From JAWVYT01 sp046483065 (lineage in GTDB: Bacteria > Gemmatimonadota > Gemmatimonadetes > Longimicrobiales > RSA9), in assembly GCA_046483065.1 (NCBI GenBank), contig JAWODW010000031.1, positions 1 to 64,000 on the forward strand: DNA of 64,000 bases, written 5' to 3'. Position 1 is the stretch's first letter; each line of letters opens with the position of its first letter. The position numbers and the translations under genes were made by a program. Of this stretch, positions 14,384 to 22,641 are shown one piece after another. The notes beneath the pieces are model-generated. The model had not been told where the DNA came from. It worked only from the letters and a program-made list of their open reading frames with translations, and searched no databases.

Positions 14384-15151
14384 ATGGCGGCGACGATCCG
14401 AACGCTCGACAGAAGCCGCCGGGGAATCACTCCCTGGCTCGCGGCGCTCCTCGTGGCCCTGGCCGTGGCCATGCTCCCGGAGGCAGCGGCTGCCCAGGTC
14501 ATGGATGACCACATCTACTGGATGGTCATGGCCGACGAGCTGGAATACGCGCCGGGGCCCGAGGGCCGCCCGGTGTTCCTGGGTGCGTCCGTCTGGGTGG
14601 GCGGCGACTACAATCGTCTCCGGGTGAAGCTGGAGGGGGAGGGGAGCACCCTGGAGTCGGAGGGCGACCTCGAGGCTCAGGCCCTCTACAGTCGTCTGAT
14701 CAGCCCCTTCTTCGAAGCGCACGTGGGGCTCGGCATGGAGACCACGTTCGGGGGCGCCGAGTCCCTGCGCCGGGGCCTGTTCGTGCTCGGGCTCCAGGGC
14801 CTGGCGCCGTACTGGTTCGAGATCGAGCCGCAGCTCCTGGTCAGCCACGAGGGTGACGTCTCGTTCGCGTTCAGCGCGAGCTACGCGCTTCTCTTCTCCC
14901 AGCGGCTCGTCCTCGAGCCCGAGCTGGAGCTGAAGGCGGCGCTGCAGGAGGTGCCCGAGTGGGAGGTGGGCTCCGGGCTCAACGACGTCGAACTCGGCGG
15001 ACGGCTCCGCTACGAGATCGCCCGGGAGTTCGCCCCGTACGTGGGCGTGGTCTGGGAGCGGCGATTCGGGCAGACCGCCGATTTCGCACGGGCCGCCGGT
15101 GCAGACGTCAGCGAAACCCGGTTCGTGGCCGGGGTGCACGTCTGGTACTGA
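14384..15151 (+). CDS. copB: copper resistance outer-membrane protein CopB
   Basis: 255 residues, ATG 2 nt after the oxidase stop with GGAGGAG just before. The signal peptide ends near residue 37 (LPEAAAAQ). The mature sequence matches the CopB/PcoB beta-barrel family throughout: MVMADELEYAPG, ASVWVGGDYNRLRVK, LYSRLISPFFEAHVGL, LGLQGLAPYWFEIEPQL, LLFSQRLVLEPELEL, LRYEIAREFAPYVGV and the C-terminal FGQTADFARAAG, ending in aromatic W-Y. It is shorter than many CopB because the N-terminal Met/His-rich repeats are missing. With the oxidase it forms the periplasm/outer-membrane part of copper resistance. Confidence 0.92.
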   Translation: MAATIRTLDRSRRGITPWLAALLVALAVAMLPEAAAAQVMDDHIYWMVMADELEYAPGPEGRPVFLGASVWVGGDYNRLRVKLEGEGSTLESEGDLEAQALYSRLISPFFEAHVGLGMETTFGGAESLRRGLFVLGLQGLAPYWFEIEPQLLVSHEGDVSFAFSASYALLFSQRLVLEPELELKAALQEVPEWEVGSGLNDVELGGRLRYEIAREFAPYVGVVWERRFGQTADFARAAGADVSETRFVAGVHVWY

Positions 15152-15232
15152 ATGACCTGACCGCAGAGGGAGACATGTGCATCCAGTGTCACGTGCCCAG
15201 CTCCCGAGCACGGACACTGAAGGAATCGCATC

Positions 15233-15392
15233 ATGATCCATCGAGTCATTCCGCTCCTGCTGCTGATGACCCGCCCCGGGCCGCGCCGACGCCACGTACG
15301 TCCACGTCGCCACGCTGGTCACGGAGGTCTACCAACAGGCGGACCAGGAGACTATCTTGCACGTCGTGTCTGACCTTGTACGACAACAATAG
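15233..15392 (+). pseudogene. probable frameshifted small secreted protein
   Basis: An ATG at 15233 (GAAGGAATC upstream) gives a signal-peptide-like start, MIHRVIPLLLLMTRPGPR, but the good-looking mature part (DATYVHVATLVTEVYQQADQ, continuing ETILHVVSDLVRQQ and stopping at 15390-15392) is in another frame. Joining them needs one frameshift around 15275-15285. Either it is a broken gene at the end of the copper island or there is a base error here. The family is not recognised. Confidence 0.45.
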
Positions 15393-15402
15393 CGACACCC
15401 CC

Positions 15403-15476
15403 GGGCCCGTAGCTCAGTTGGTCAGAGCACCCGACTCATAATCGGAGGGTCGCAGGTTCGAGTCCTGCCGGGCCCA
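15403..15476 (+). tRNA. tRNA with CAT anticodon (Ile2 or elongator Met)
   Basis: A 74-nt cloverleaf: acceptor GGGCCCG/CGGGCCC, D-arm GCTC...GAGC, anticodon loop CTCATAA, T-arm GCAGG TTCGAGT CCTGC, discriminator A; CCA is not encoded. Acceptor pairs C4-G69 and C5-G68 are those TilS favours in tRNA-Ile2 (CAT modified to lysidine), so Ile2 is plausible; elongator Met is the alternative. The first anticodon-stem pair (C27/A43) is mismatched. Confidence 0.88.
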
Positions 15477-15511
15477 CTCACTACCGCAACCCGAACTCCG
15501 CAATCCGACTG

Positions 15512-15990
15512 GTGAAGCTCCCGACCCGGCCGGCCCTCGTGCTGCCGATTCTGCTGGCGGCGTGTGCGCCGGGCGCCGGCGCTCCGCCGGTGCCGCCGGG
15601 CGGCGGGGAGGCCGTGCTGTTCACCGGGGCCCGGGCCTACTTCGAGTATTTCGGCGATGCCGCCGGGGAGCCGGGGAAGGGGTGGTACTCCTAACGGTAC
15701 GGTACGTGGCTGGTGGTGGCGCTGAACAGCAACCTGGACACGGGGCGGAGTTCGGAGCCGCTCCGGTGGCTGCGGAAGGTGCTGGCGGACAACCCGTCGC
15801 GGTGTACGGTGGCGTATCTCCATCACCCGCTGGTCAGCTCGGGGGCCCACGGGAGCAACGCGGACCTGTACGATGACGTGAACGTCCGCCCGATCTGGGA
15901 AGCCCTCTACCGGGCCGGCGTCGAGCTGGTGCTGGTCGGCCACGACCACCACTAACCACTACGAGCGGTTTGCGCCCATGACGCCCCGGG
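15512..15990 (+). pseudogene. decayed metallophosphoesterase/purple-acid-phosphatase-like lipoprotein
   Basis: A GTG at 15512 starts a lipoprotein signal (LPILLAACAPG), which joins abruptly to the middle of a phosphoesterase (GARAYFEYFGDAAG). An in-frame TAA at 15692 interrupts, after which YGTWLVVALNSNLD, RCTVAYLHHPLVSSG and VELVLVGHDHH continue in the same frame. A second TAA at 15953 and a few extra bases then shift the expected YERFAP into another frame. The early metal-ligand region is missing. So there are an internal deletion, a nonsense codon and a frameshift: a clear pseudogene. Confidence 0.75.
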
Positions 15991-16048
15991 CGCTGCCACT
16001 GAAGCTTCTGAAGCGCCACGGGTGCCGCTGGGCGCCGTGGTGGCGGGG

Positions 16049-17320
16049 TCAGGCCTCGGCTGCGTCCACCGGTGCGGTCACGCCGTTTTCGCCGGATCCG
16101 CCGGCGTCGCCCGTACCACCGGACAGCCCTTTCACGTCCTGGCTCGGGGCGGGCTCCGGGGTGGCCTTCACCGGCAGCTTCCTGGCCCGGGCCTCGGCCT
16201 CGGCGGCCTTGGCCGCCAGCTCCTCGATGTCCTCGCCCCGGTCCTTGCGGAAGATGTCGGCGAGAGGGGGTGGTGCGCCCTGGATCTCGAGGCGGTCCTG
16301 GGCGTGGACGGCGAAGACAGCCTGGACCAGGGCGGGATCGAAGAAGCGGCCGTCGAGCTCCCGGATCTCGGCCAGCGCCTTGTCCACGGGCCACGCCTCC
16401 TTGTACGGCCGCTCGTGGGTGAGGGCGTCGAAGACGTCGGCGGCGTGGACGATCTGGGCGGGGAGCGGGATGAGCTCCGTCTCCATGCTCATGTAGCCGG
16501 AGCCATCGTAGTTCTCGTGGTGGTAGAGGGCGATCTCCTCGGCCATCTGGAGGACGGGGAACCGGCTCCCGGCCAGGATCCCGGCGCCGATGGAGGTGTG
16601 CTTCTTCATCTCGTCGAACTCCTCGTCCGTCAGCTTGCCCGGCTTGAGGAGGATGGAGTCGGGGATCCCGATCTTGCCCACGTCGTGGAGCGGTGCCGCC
16701 CGGCGGATGAGGACCACCTGCTCGTCGGGCAGGCCCATCTCGTGGGCGATGATGGCGGACATGTGGCCGACGCGCTGGGCGTGGTGGCCGGTCTCGTCAT
16801 CCCGGTACTCGGCGGCGCGTGCGAGTCGCTCCAGGATCTCGATCTGGGCCTGCTGGAGCTCACGGGTCCGTTCCGAGACCTTCTGCTCCAGGTTCTGGTT
16901 CTGGTTCTGGAGCTGACGGTAGAGGTACCGGGTCTGGAGCAGGTTCTTGATCCGGAGGATGACCTCGGTGGGATCGACCGGCTTGGTGAGGAAGTCCTTG
17001 GCCCCGGCCGAAAGCGCCTTCTGGCGCGCCTGGGGCGTGATGTCAGCGGTGAGGACCAGGATCGGGACGAACTCGCTCGGCGGGATCCGGCCCTTGAGCT
17101 GCTCCATGACGGCGAAGCCGTCGAGCCCCGGCATGTGGAGGTCGAGGAGCAGGATATCGGGCTTTCTGGCCGCGTAGAGCGCCAGGAACTTCCGCGGGTC
17201 GTTCGTACTGTCGATGTCCTTGAACCCCTCCCGCTGGAGGATGCGTTCGAGGAGCCGGACGTTGGCCGGCTCGTCGTCGACGATCAGGATTCTCGATTCC
17301 AGGTACTCTTCTTCGAACAT
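16049..17320 (-). CDS. response regulator with HD-GYP-type phosphodiesterase domain
   Basis: 423 residues. The receiver domain (about 8-125) has IVDDEP, LLLDLHMPG and FLTKPVD; a coiled-coil linker follows (about 130-165, QNQNQNLEQKVSERTRELQQ), then an HD domain with HHAQRVGHMS, LHDVGKIGIPD, HTSIGAGIL and HHENYDGSGYM. The last replaces the canonical GYP proline with Met, so c-di-GMP activity is likely but not certain. The C-terminal 50 residues are Ala/Pro/Gly-rich and disordered. The start at 17320 lies 2 nt after the upstream kinase stop; a TTG at 17326 is possible. The arrangement suggests that the kinase phosphorylates it. Confidence 0.85.
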   Translation of the reverse strand: MFEEEYLESRILIVDDEPANVRLLERILQREGFKDIDSTNDPRKFLALYAARKPDILLLDLHMPGLDGFAVMEQLKGRIPPSEFVPILVLTADITPQARQKALSAGAKDFLTKPVDPTEVILRIKNLLQTRYLYRQLQNQNQNLEQKVSERTRELQQAQIEILERLARAAEYRDDETGHHAQRVGHMSAIIAHEMGLPDEQVVLIRRAAPLHDVGKIGIPDSILLKPGKLTDEEFDEMKKHTSIGAGILAGSRFPVLQMAEEIALYHHENYDGSGYMSMETELIPLPAQIVHAADVFDALTHERPYKEAWPVDKALAEIRELDGRFFDPALVQAVFAVHAQDRLEIQGAPPPLADIFRKDRGEDIEELAAKAAEAEARARKLPVKATPEPAPSQDVKGLSGGTGDAGGSGENGVTAPVDAAEA

Positions 17321-17322
17321 CT

Positions 17323-19377
17323 TCAAGCTTCAGGCTCCAGGACCTCGTCCACGACTCTCAGGAACTCCTGCACGTCCAGCGGCTTCGTCAGGTACGCGGT
17401 GGCCCCGGCGTTCAGGAGCTCCTGCACCTGGCTGCTGGTGACGTCTGCACTGATGATAACCACGGGCGTCTGCTCTGTCGCGGGGTCGTCCTGGATGCGG
17501 CGCAGGACCTCGGACCCGTGGATGTCCGGCAGGTGGAGGTCCAGGAGGACCAGGTTCGGGTTCTCGTCGCGTGCCTTGTCGAGGCCCTCCTGGCCATCCA
17601 TGGCCGTGAGCAGCTCGACGTTCGGCCGCCGCGTCAGGACCCGCTCCACCAGCTTGAAGTTCGACGGGTTGTCCTCGATGTAGAGGATCCGGGAGCTGCG
17701 GTCGACGGCCTCCAGGTCCACGGCGGGGGCCATCTCGACGGCCGGTGCCTCGGCGATCTCCTGGTTCGGGTCGAGGGGCAGCTCGAACCAGAACGTGGAC
17801 CCCTCGCCCACGGTGCTCTCGACTCCGATCTCGCCGTCCATGGCCTCGATCAGGCCGCGGGAGACCGCCAGGCCGATCCCGGTGCCCTCGATTCCGCTGG
17901 TCTCGGCGCCCAGACGCTCGAACGGCTGGAAGAGACGGCTCAGCGCTTCCTCCGGGATCCCGCGGCCCGTGTCGGTGATGGCGACCCGGAGCCGGTTCGC
18001 GCCGGTCATCCCCCGGCCGCAGCGCACGGCCACGGTCCCGTTCTCCTCGTTGTACTTGACGGCGTTGGAGAGGAGGTTGAGGACCACCTGCTTCAGCCGC
18101 TGCTGGTCGGCGGTCACCTTCACGTCGCACTCCATGGCATCGGCATCCTTGAGCGTGATGCCCGCCTGGTCGGCCCGGTGCTTGACGAGCTCCCACGCCT
18201 CCCGGACCACGCCACTCACTTCGATGGGCTCGAGGGAAAGCGACATGCGGCCGGCCTCGATCCGGGCGATGTCGAGGACCTCGTCCACCAGGGACAGGAG
18301 GTGGCGCCCGGCCTTCAGGATCTGGTCGACGCTCTCCGTCTGCTCGGCGTCGAGCTCATCCATCTCCAGGAGCTGGGCGAAGCCGAGGATGGCGTTCAGC
18401 GGCGTTCGGAGCTCGTGGCTCATCCGGGAGAGGAACTCGCTCTTGGCCCGGTTCGCCCGCTCGGCGTCTTCCTTGGCCCGCTTCAGCACGTGCTCGAGCT
18501 GCTTCCGCTCCGTCACGTCGCGGACCACACCGGTGAAGATGTGCTCGTTGTTCTTCACGTACTCGCCGAAGGAGATCTCCAGGGCGATCTCGCGATGGCC
18601 CTTGCCGATCCCGGAGATCTGGAGCGCGTAGTCCGGGTTGCTGGTCACCACCGTCTCCAGGTACTGCTGGAGCGCCGCGTCGTGGTCGTCCCGGACCCGC
18701 TCCGGTATGAGCGTGCTGAATGGCTGCCCCACCATATCGGTGATATTCAGGCCGAAAATCTTCTCGGCGGCACGGTTGGCGAAGAGGATGCGCCGGTCCT
18801 GGTCGATGGTGATGATGCCATCGGAGGCGCTCTCGGCCACGAACCGGTACCGCTCCTCGCTCTCGCGCCGGGCCTCCTCGACCTCGGTCCGGGCCAGGAA
18901 CTCCCGACGCATCTGGTCGGCGATGTCGCGCAGGCCGCCGAGCACGGCGCCCAGGACCAGGAGCACCACCGACACCAGGAGGTCGTCCTGGGCGTTCACC
19001 ACCTGGGTGAAGGTCTGCTCCGTGACCATGGAGAAGAGGAACGCGTTGAACGGGATCATGACCACGGCCGCCAGCGTGCCGCCCCAGAAGCCGAAGAGCC
19101 ACGCGAAGACCACGATGGGCGTGGCCGCCAGCATGGCGATGTTGGCGTCTTCCGGCGTGAACGGCGGGATGAACGCCAGGATGTAGGCCGCCATGGCGGC
19201 TACGGCCAGCCCCAGCTTCACCCAGCTGTTCCCACCGTCGAAGTAGTCGAAGATCGGGCTGTCGGACGCGACCTCCGTCATCGGGGGCTTCGGTCGGTCG
19301 TCGACCATGGGGGACCGCGGCGACGGGTCGCGGTCCGGCTGTCTGTCGTCGGGAGCACCCTTGCGTGGGTCGGTCAT
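17323..19377 (-). CDS. membrane hybrid histidine kinase with PAS and receiver domains
   Basis: About 684 residues from ATG 19377 (MTDPRKGAP); the start is uncertain because no ribosome site is seen. After a polar 60-residue head come three to four membrane helices (about 65-150, including MAAYILAFIPPF and LFGFWGGTLAAVVMI), a PAS domain (FVAESASDGIITIDQDRRIL to about 320), HisKA with SRMSHELRTPLNAILGF, the ATPase domain (LNLLSNAVKYN, DTGRGIPEE, GTGIGLAVS), and a C-terminal receiver domain with LYIEDNPSN, LVLLDLHLPD and YLTKPLD. It is co-transcribed with the HD-GYP regulator. The signal is unknown. Confidence 0.88.
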   Translation of the reverse strand: MTDPRKGAPDDRQPDRDPSPRSPMVDDRPKPPMTEVASDSPIFDYFDGGNSWVKLGLAVAAMAAYILAFIPPFTPEDANIAMLAATPIVVFAWLFGFWGGTLAAVVMIPFNAFLFSMVTEQTFTQVVNAQDDLLVSVVLLVLGAVLGGLRDIADQMRREFLARTEVEEARRESEERYRFVAESASDGIITIDQDRRILFANRAAEKIFGLNITDMVGQPFSTLIPERVRDDHDAALQQYLETVVTSNPDYALQISGIGKGHREIALEISFGEYVKNNEHIFTGVVRDVTERKQLEHVLKRAKEDAERANRAKSEFLSRMSHELRTPLNAILGFAQLLEMDELDAEQTESVDQILKAGRHLLSLVDEVLDIARIEAGRMSLSLEPIEVSGVVREAWELVKHRADQAGITLKDADAMECDVKVTADQQRLKQVVLNLLSNAVKYNEENGTVAVRCGRGMTGANRLRVAITDTGRGIPEEALSRLFQPFERLGAETSGIEGTGIGLAVSRGLIEAMDGEIGVESTVGEGSTFWFELPLDPNQEIAEAPAVEMAPAVDLEAVDRSSRILYIEDNPSNFKLVERVLTRRPNVELLTAMDGQEGLDKARDENPNLVLLDLHLPDIHGSEVLRRIQDDPATEQTPVVIISADVTSSQVQELLNAGATAYLTKPLDVQEFLRVVDEVLEPEA

Positions 19378-19601
19378 CGCGTTCGGTTGCGTGGCGTGGT
19401 CGCCTGGAGAGCGACGGAATCGGTGGCCGGGGAGAAAGAACAGGGCGGAAGATAGGAGCGGCCGGCACCGCGGGCAAGCGACCCCGCGACCGCGCCCTGG
19501 AATGGCGCCGGCTCGCGCCCACGCGCCGCGGCAGCGGTCGGTTGACCCCCATCCGGGGGCGACACAACTTGGGGGCATCACACTACGAGACGGGAGGGCC
19601 A

Positions 19602-20888
19602 ATGAGAGCGAAGCAGCTCGGCAGCATGGCCGCGCTCGCGGCCTGTGTTCTGCTGGCGGCGTGCGAGACCGGCACGGCGGACATGGCGTCTGACGAGGCG
19701 CTGACGTGTGCCCCGGATAACGGAGGGCTGACGCTGCCGGAAGGGTTCTGCGCCGTGGTGGTGGCCGACGAGATCGGCGCACCACGCCACATGGCCGCGG
19801 CGCCCAACGGCGACCTGTACGTGGCGCTCCGGGGCACCCGGCAGACGCCCGGGCGGGCTGTGGCGCTGCGGGACACCACCGGCGACGGCATGGCAGACGT
19901 GGAGGTCACGTTCGATGACGCCGGCGGCACCGGGATCGAGCTCTGGGGCGACTGGGTCTACGTTGGTCACGACGACGGCGTCGTACGGTACCGTCGGCCC
20001 GAGGGTCGGCTGGCGCCCGAAGGTCCGGCCCAGGTCATCGTTCAGGGGCTGCGCGCCCGGGGCGGCCACGCGGCCAAGCCTGTGGAGATCACGCCCGAGG
20101 GAACCCTCTTCGTGAACATCGGCTCGCCGTCCAACGCCTGTCAGGAAGAGGACCGGCGCGCCGGCTCGCCGGGCAAGGACCCGTGCCTGGAGCGGGAGAC
20201 GAACGCCGGGATCTGGCGATTCGATGCGGAGACTGAAGGGCAGACGATGGCCGACGGCGAGCGGTTCGCCGCCGGGATGCGCAACACCGTGGCACTCCAC
20301 TACAACGCCGGCGACGGTGAGCTGTACGCCGCCATCCACGGCCGGGACCAGCTCATGCAGAACTGGCCGGAGATCTACACGGCCGAGGAGAGCGCCGAGC
20401 TCCCGGCCGAGGAGTTCGTCCGGGTCGGGGAAGGCGACGACTACGGCTGGCCGTACTGCTATTACGACCAGCGCCAGGGGGAGAAGGTGCTGGCTCCCGA
20501 GTACGGCGGTGACGGCCAGGAGATCGGCCGCTGCGCCGACATGGATGACCCCCTCATCGCCTTCCCGGGGCACTGGGGGCCCAACGACCTGGTCTTCTAT
20601 CACGGCAGCCAGCTCCCCGACCGCTACAGGGACGGCGTCTTCATCGCGTTCCACGGCTCGTGGAACCGGGCGCCTCTGCCGCAGGAAGGGGCCAACGTGG
20701 TCTTCGTGCCCCGCACCGATGGCGGCTTCGCCTCCGAGTGGGAGATCTTCGCCGAGGGGCAGGAGAACTGGGCAGAGACGCGGACCAACCGTCCCACCGG
20801 CGTAGCCGTGGGGCCCGACGGGTCGCTCTACATCAGTGACGACGCTGGTGGACGGATCTGGCGCGTCATCCATCGACCCGAGTCCTGA
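19602..20888 (+). CDS. PQQ-dependent sugar dehydrogenase-like lipoprotein
   Basis: 428 residues with a lipoprotein signal (VLLAAC, Cys at about 22). The rest is a six-bladed beta-propeller of the glucose/sorbosone dehydrogenase type: LPEGFCAVVVADEIGAPRHMA, NGDLYVALRG, LRARGGHAAKPVEI, LFVNIGSPSNAC, AAGMRNTVALHY, WPYCYYD and HGSWNRAPL are the recognised positions. The enzyme oxidises sugars or alcohols in the periplasm, using PQQ or a related cofactor. The substrate is not predictable. GGGAGGG precedes the ATG. It is divergent from the hybrid kinase; the 224-bp gap between them shows nothing definite. Confidence 0.82.
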   Translation: MRAKQLGSMAALAACVLLAACETGTADMASDEALTCAPDNGGLTLPEGFCAVVVADEIGAPRHMAAAPNGDLYVALRGTRQTPGRAVALRDTTGDGMADVEVTFDDAGGTGIELWGDWVYVGHDDGVVRYRRPEGRLAPEGPAQVIVQGLRARGGHAAKPVEITPEGTLFVNIGSPSNACQEEDRRAGSPGKDPCLERETNAGIWRFDAETEGQTMADGERFAAGMRNTVALHYNAGDGELYAAIHGRDQLMQNWPEIYTAEESAELPAEEFVRVGEGDDYGWPYCYYDQRQGEKVLAPEYGGDGQEIGRCADMDDPLIAFPGHWGPNDLVFYHGSQLPDRYRDGVFIAFHGSWNRAPLPQEGANVVFVPRTDGGFASEWEIFAEGQENWAETRTNRPTGVAVGPDGSLYISDDAGGRIWRVIHRPES

Positions 20889-21003
20889 TGCGGCGCTCGG
20901 TGCGACGTTGACAACCGGGCGCGCCCCCGTCACCTTTTCCCGTCTTTAGAGTGTGACGGGCCCGGGGGCCCGCCACGCGGTCCACCGGAGCGCATAGGAA
21001 CGT

Positions 21004-22620
21004 ATGTTCAGTAGCCTCAGAGGGCGGATCATCGTCATCCTCCTGGTCCTGGCCGGGAGCAGTTGGTACCTCTACAACAACGGGCTGAAGCTCGGGCTCG
21101 ACCTGCAGGGCGGGATGCACCTCGCCCTGGAAGTGGAGGACACCGAAGGCACCATGACGCCGGAGAGCCGGGCGGATGCCACGGACCGGGCGCTGAAGAT
21201 CATCCGGACCCGGATCGACGAGTTCGGCGTCGAGGAGCCGCTGATCCAGAAGGCGGGCGAAGACCGGATCATCGTGGAGCTGGCCGGGATCCAGGACGAG
21301 AGCCGGGCCAAGGACATCCTCCAGCAGACGGCCTTCCTCCAGTTCTTCCTGGTCCAGTCGGGGCAGGAGTACCAGGCCTTCCGGAACGCGTTGCCGCGGA
21401 TGGACCGTGCGGTTTTGGCGGCGTTCGGCGATGACGCCGCAAGTCAGGTTCAGGGGGAGGCGCCGGAGCAGGACACGGAGACGGTGGAGCAGCTGCTCTT
21501 CGGCGACACCACGCCCGGGGCAGCCGACACCGCCGTCGCGGACACGGCGGAAGTCCCGACGGAGCCATCCCGCCGGCCGCTGAGCGCGCAGCTGCTGGAG
21601 AGCGGCCAGGACGGTCAGCTCCTGGTGGAGGAGCGCGACTACGAGAGGGTGGACGAGTGGTTGAACCACCCGCAGGTCCAGCGGGCGATCCCCCGGGGGA
21701 TGACGCTGCGCTGGAGCCAGGAGCCCATCGCCCAGGGCGCCCAGCTCTATCGGCCGCTCTGGGTCCTGGAGGATCGGCCGTTCCTGCGGGGGGAGGAGCT
21801 GGAGGACGCGCAGCCGGGGAAGGAGCAGCAGTTCAACGAGACCATCGTCTCCTTCGACCTGTCGCGGCGCGGCGGCCGGATCTTCGAGCGGGTCACGAGT
21901 AACAACATCGGGGAGCTGATCGCCATCGTGCTGGACCAGGAAGTGGTGAGCGCGCCGGTGATCCGGAGCCGGATCGGTGCGCAGGGCCAGATCCAGATGG
22001 GTCAGGCGCCGCTGGAGGAGGCTCGTGACCTGGCGCTGGTGCTCCGGGCCGGTGCGCTGCCGGCACCGCTCCGGATCATGGAGGAGCGGACGGTGGGGCC
22101 GTCGCTGGGCGCCGACTCGGTCGAGAAGGGCGAGCTGGCCGGGATGATCGGTCTGGTCCTGGTGGTCTTCGTCATGATCGGGTACTACCGCGTCTCCGGC
22201 GTGCTGGCCGTGGGGGCGCTGGCCGTCTACGTCATGATGGTCATGGGCGGGCTGGCGGCGTTCAATGCCACGCTGACGCTGCCGGGCATCGCCGGGTTGA
22301 TCCTCTCGGTGGGGATGGCGGTGGATGCCAACGTCCTGATCTTCGAGAGGATCCGCGAGGAGCTCACCGCCGGGAGGGTGCCGAGGACGGCCTCCGACGA
22401 GGGCTTCCAGCACGCCATGTCGGCCATCGTCGACTCGAACCTGACCACGCTCCTCACTGCGCTGATCCTGTTCCAGTTCGGGACCGGCCCGGTGCGGGGC
22501 TTCGCCGTTACGCTCTCCATCGGGATCGTGGCGTCGTTCTTCAGCGCCGTGTACGTGACGCGGACGTTCTTCCTGCTGTATCTGGAACGGAAGGGCGCCA
22601 CCGACCCCATCAGCATCTGA
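21004..22620 (+). CDS. secD: protein translocase subunit SecD
   Basis: 538 residues. N-terminal membrane helix, then GLDLQGGMHLALEVE (the SecD signature), a periplasmic P1 region interrupted by an acidic Ala/Pro-rich linker (about 150-200), the P1 head domain, and the C-terminal RND-like membrane part with GMAVDANVLIFERIREEL and AIVDSNLTTLLTALILF. SecD works with SecF to pull proteins across the inner membrane using the proton gradient. It is followed by secF 21 bp downstream; no yajC is seen upstream. A TTGACA at 20908 is not matched with a convincing -10. Confidence 0.95.
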   Translation: MFSSLRGRIIVILLVLAGSSWYLYNNGLKLGLDLQGGMHLALEVEDTEGTMTPESRADATDRALKIIRTRIDEFGVEEPLIQKAGEDRIIVELAGIQDESRAKDILQQTAFLQFFLVQSGQEYQAFRNALPRMDRAVLAAFGDDAASQVQGEAPEQDTETVEQLLFGDTTPGAADTAVADTAEVPTEPSRRPLSAQLLESGQDGQLLVEERDYERVDEWLNHPQVQRAIPRGMTLRWSQEPIAQGAQLYRPLWVLEDRPFLRGEELEDAQPGKEQQFNETIVSFDLSRRGGRIFERVTSNNIGELIAIVLDQEVVSAPVIRSRIGAQGQIQMGQAPLEEARDLALVLRAGALPAPLRIMEERTVGPSLGADSVEKGELAGMIGLVLVVFVMIGYYRVSGVLAVGALAVYVMMVMGGLAAFNATLTLPGIAGLILSVGMAVDANVLIFERIREELTAGRVPRTASDEGFQHAMSAIVDSNLTTLLTALILFQFGTGPVRGFAVTLSIGIVASFFSAVYVTRTFFLLYLERKGATDPISI

Positions 22621-22641
22621 ACGAAGGGACATCGAGGAGAC

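Noticed and set aside
15172..15441. Short frame starting MCIQCHV with a heme-like CXXCH
   Set aside because: It continues into the tRNA gene and overlaps a more protein-like frame; the CXXCH is probably chance or a decayed fragment.
20908..20936. TTGACA as secD promoter
   Set aside because: No acceptable -10 at 16-18 bp.
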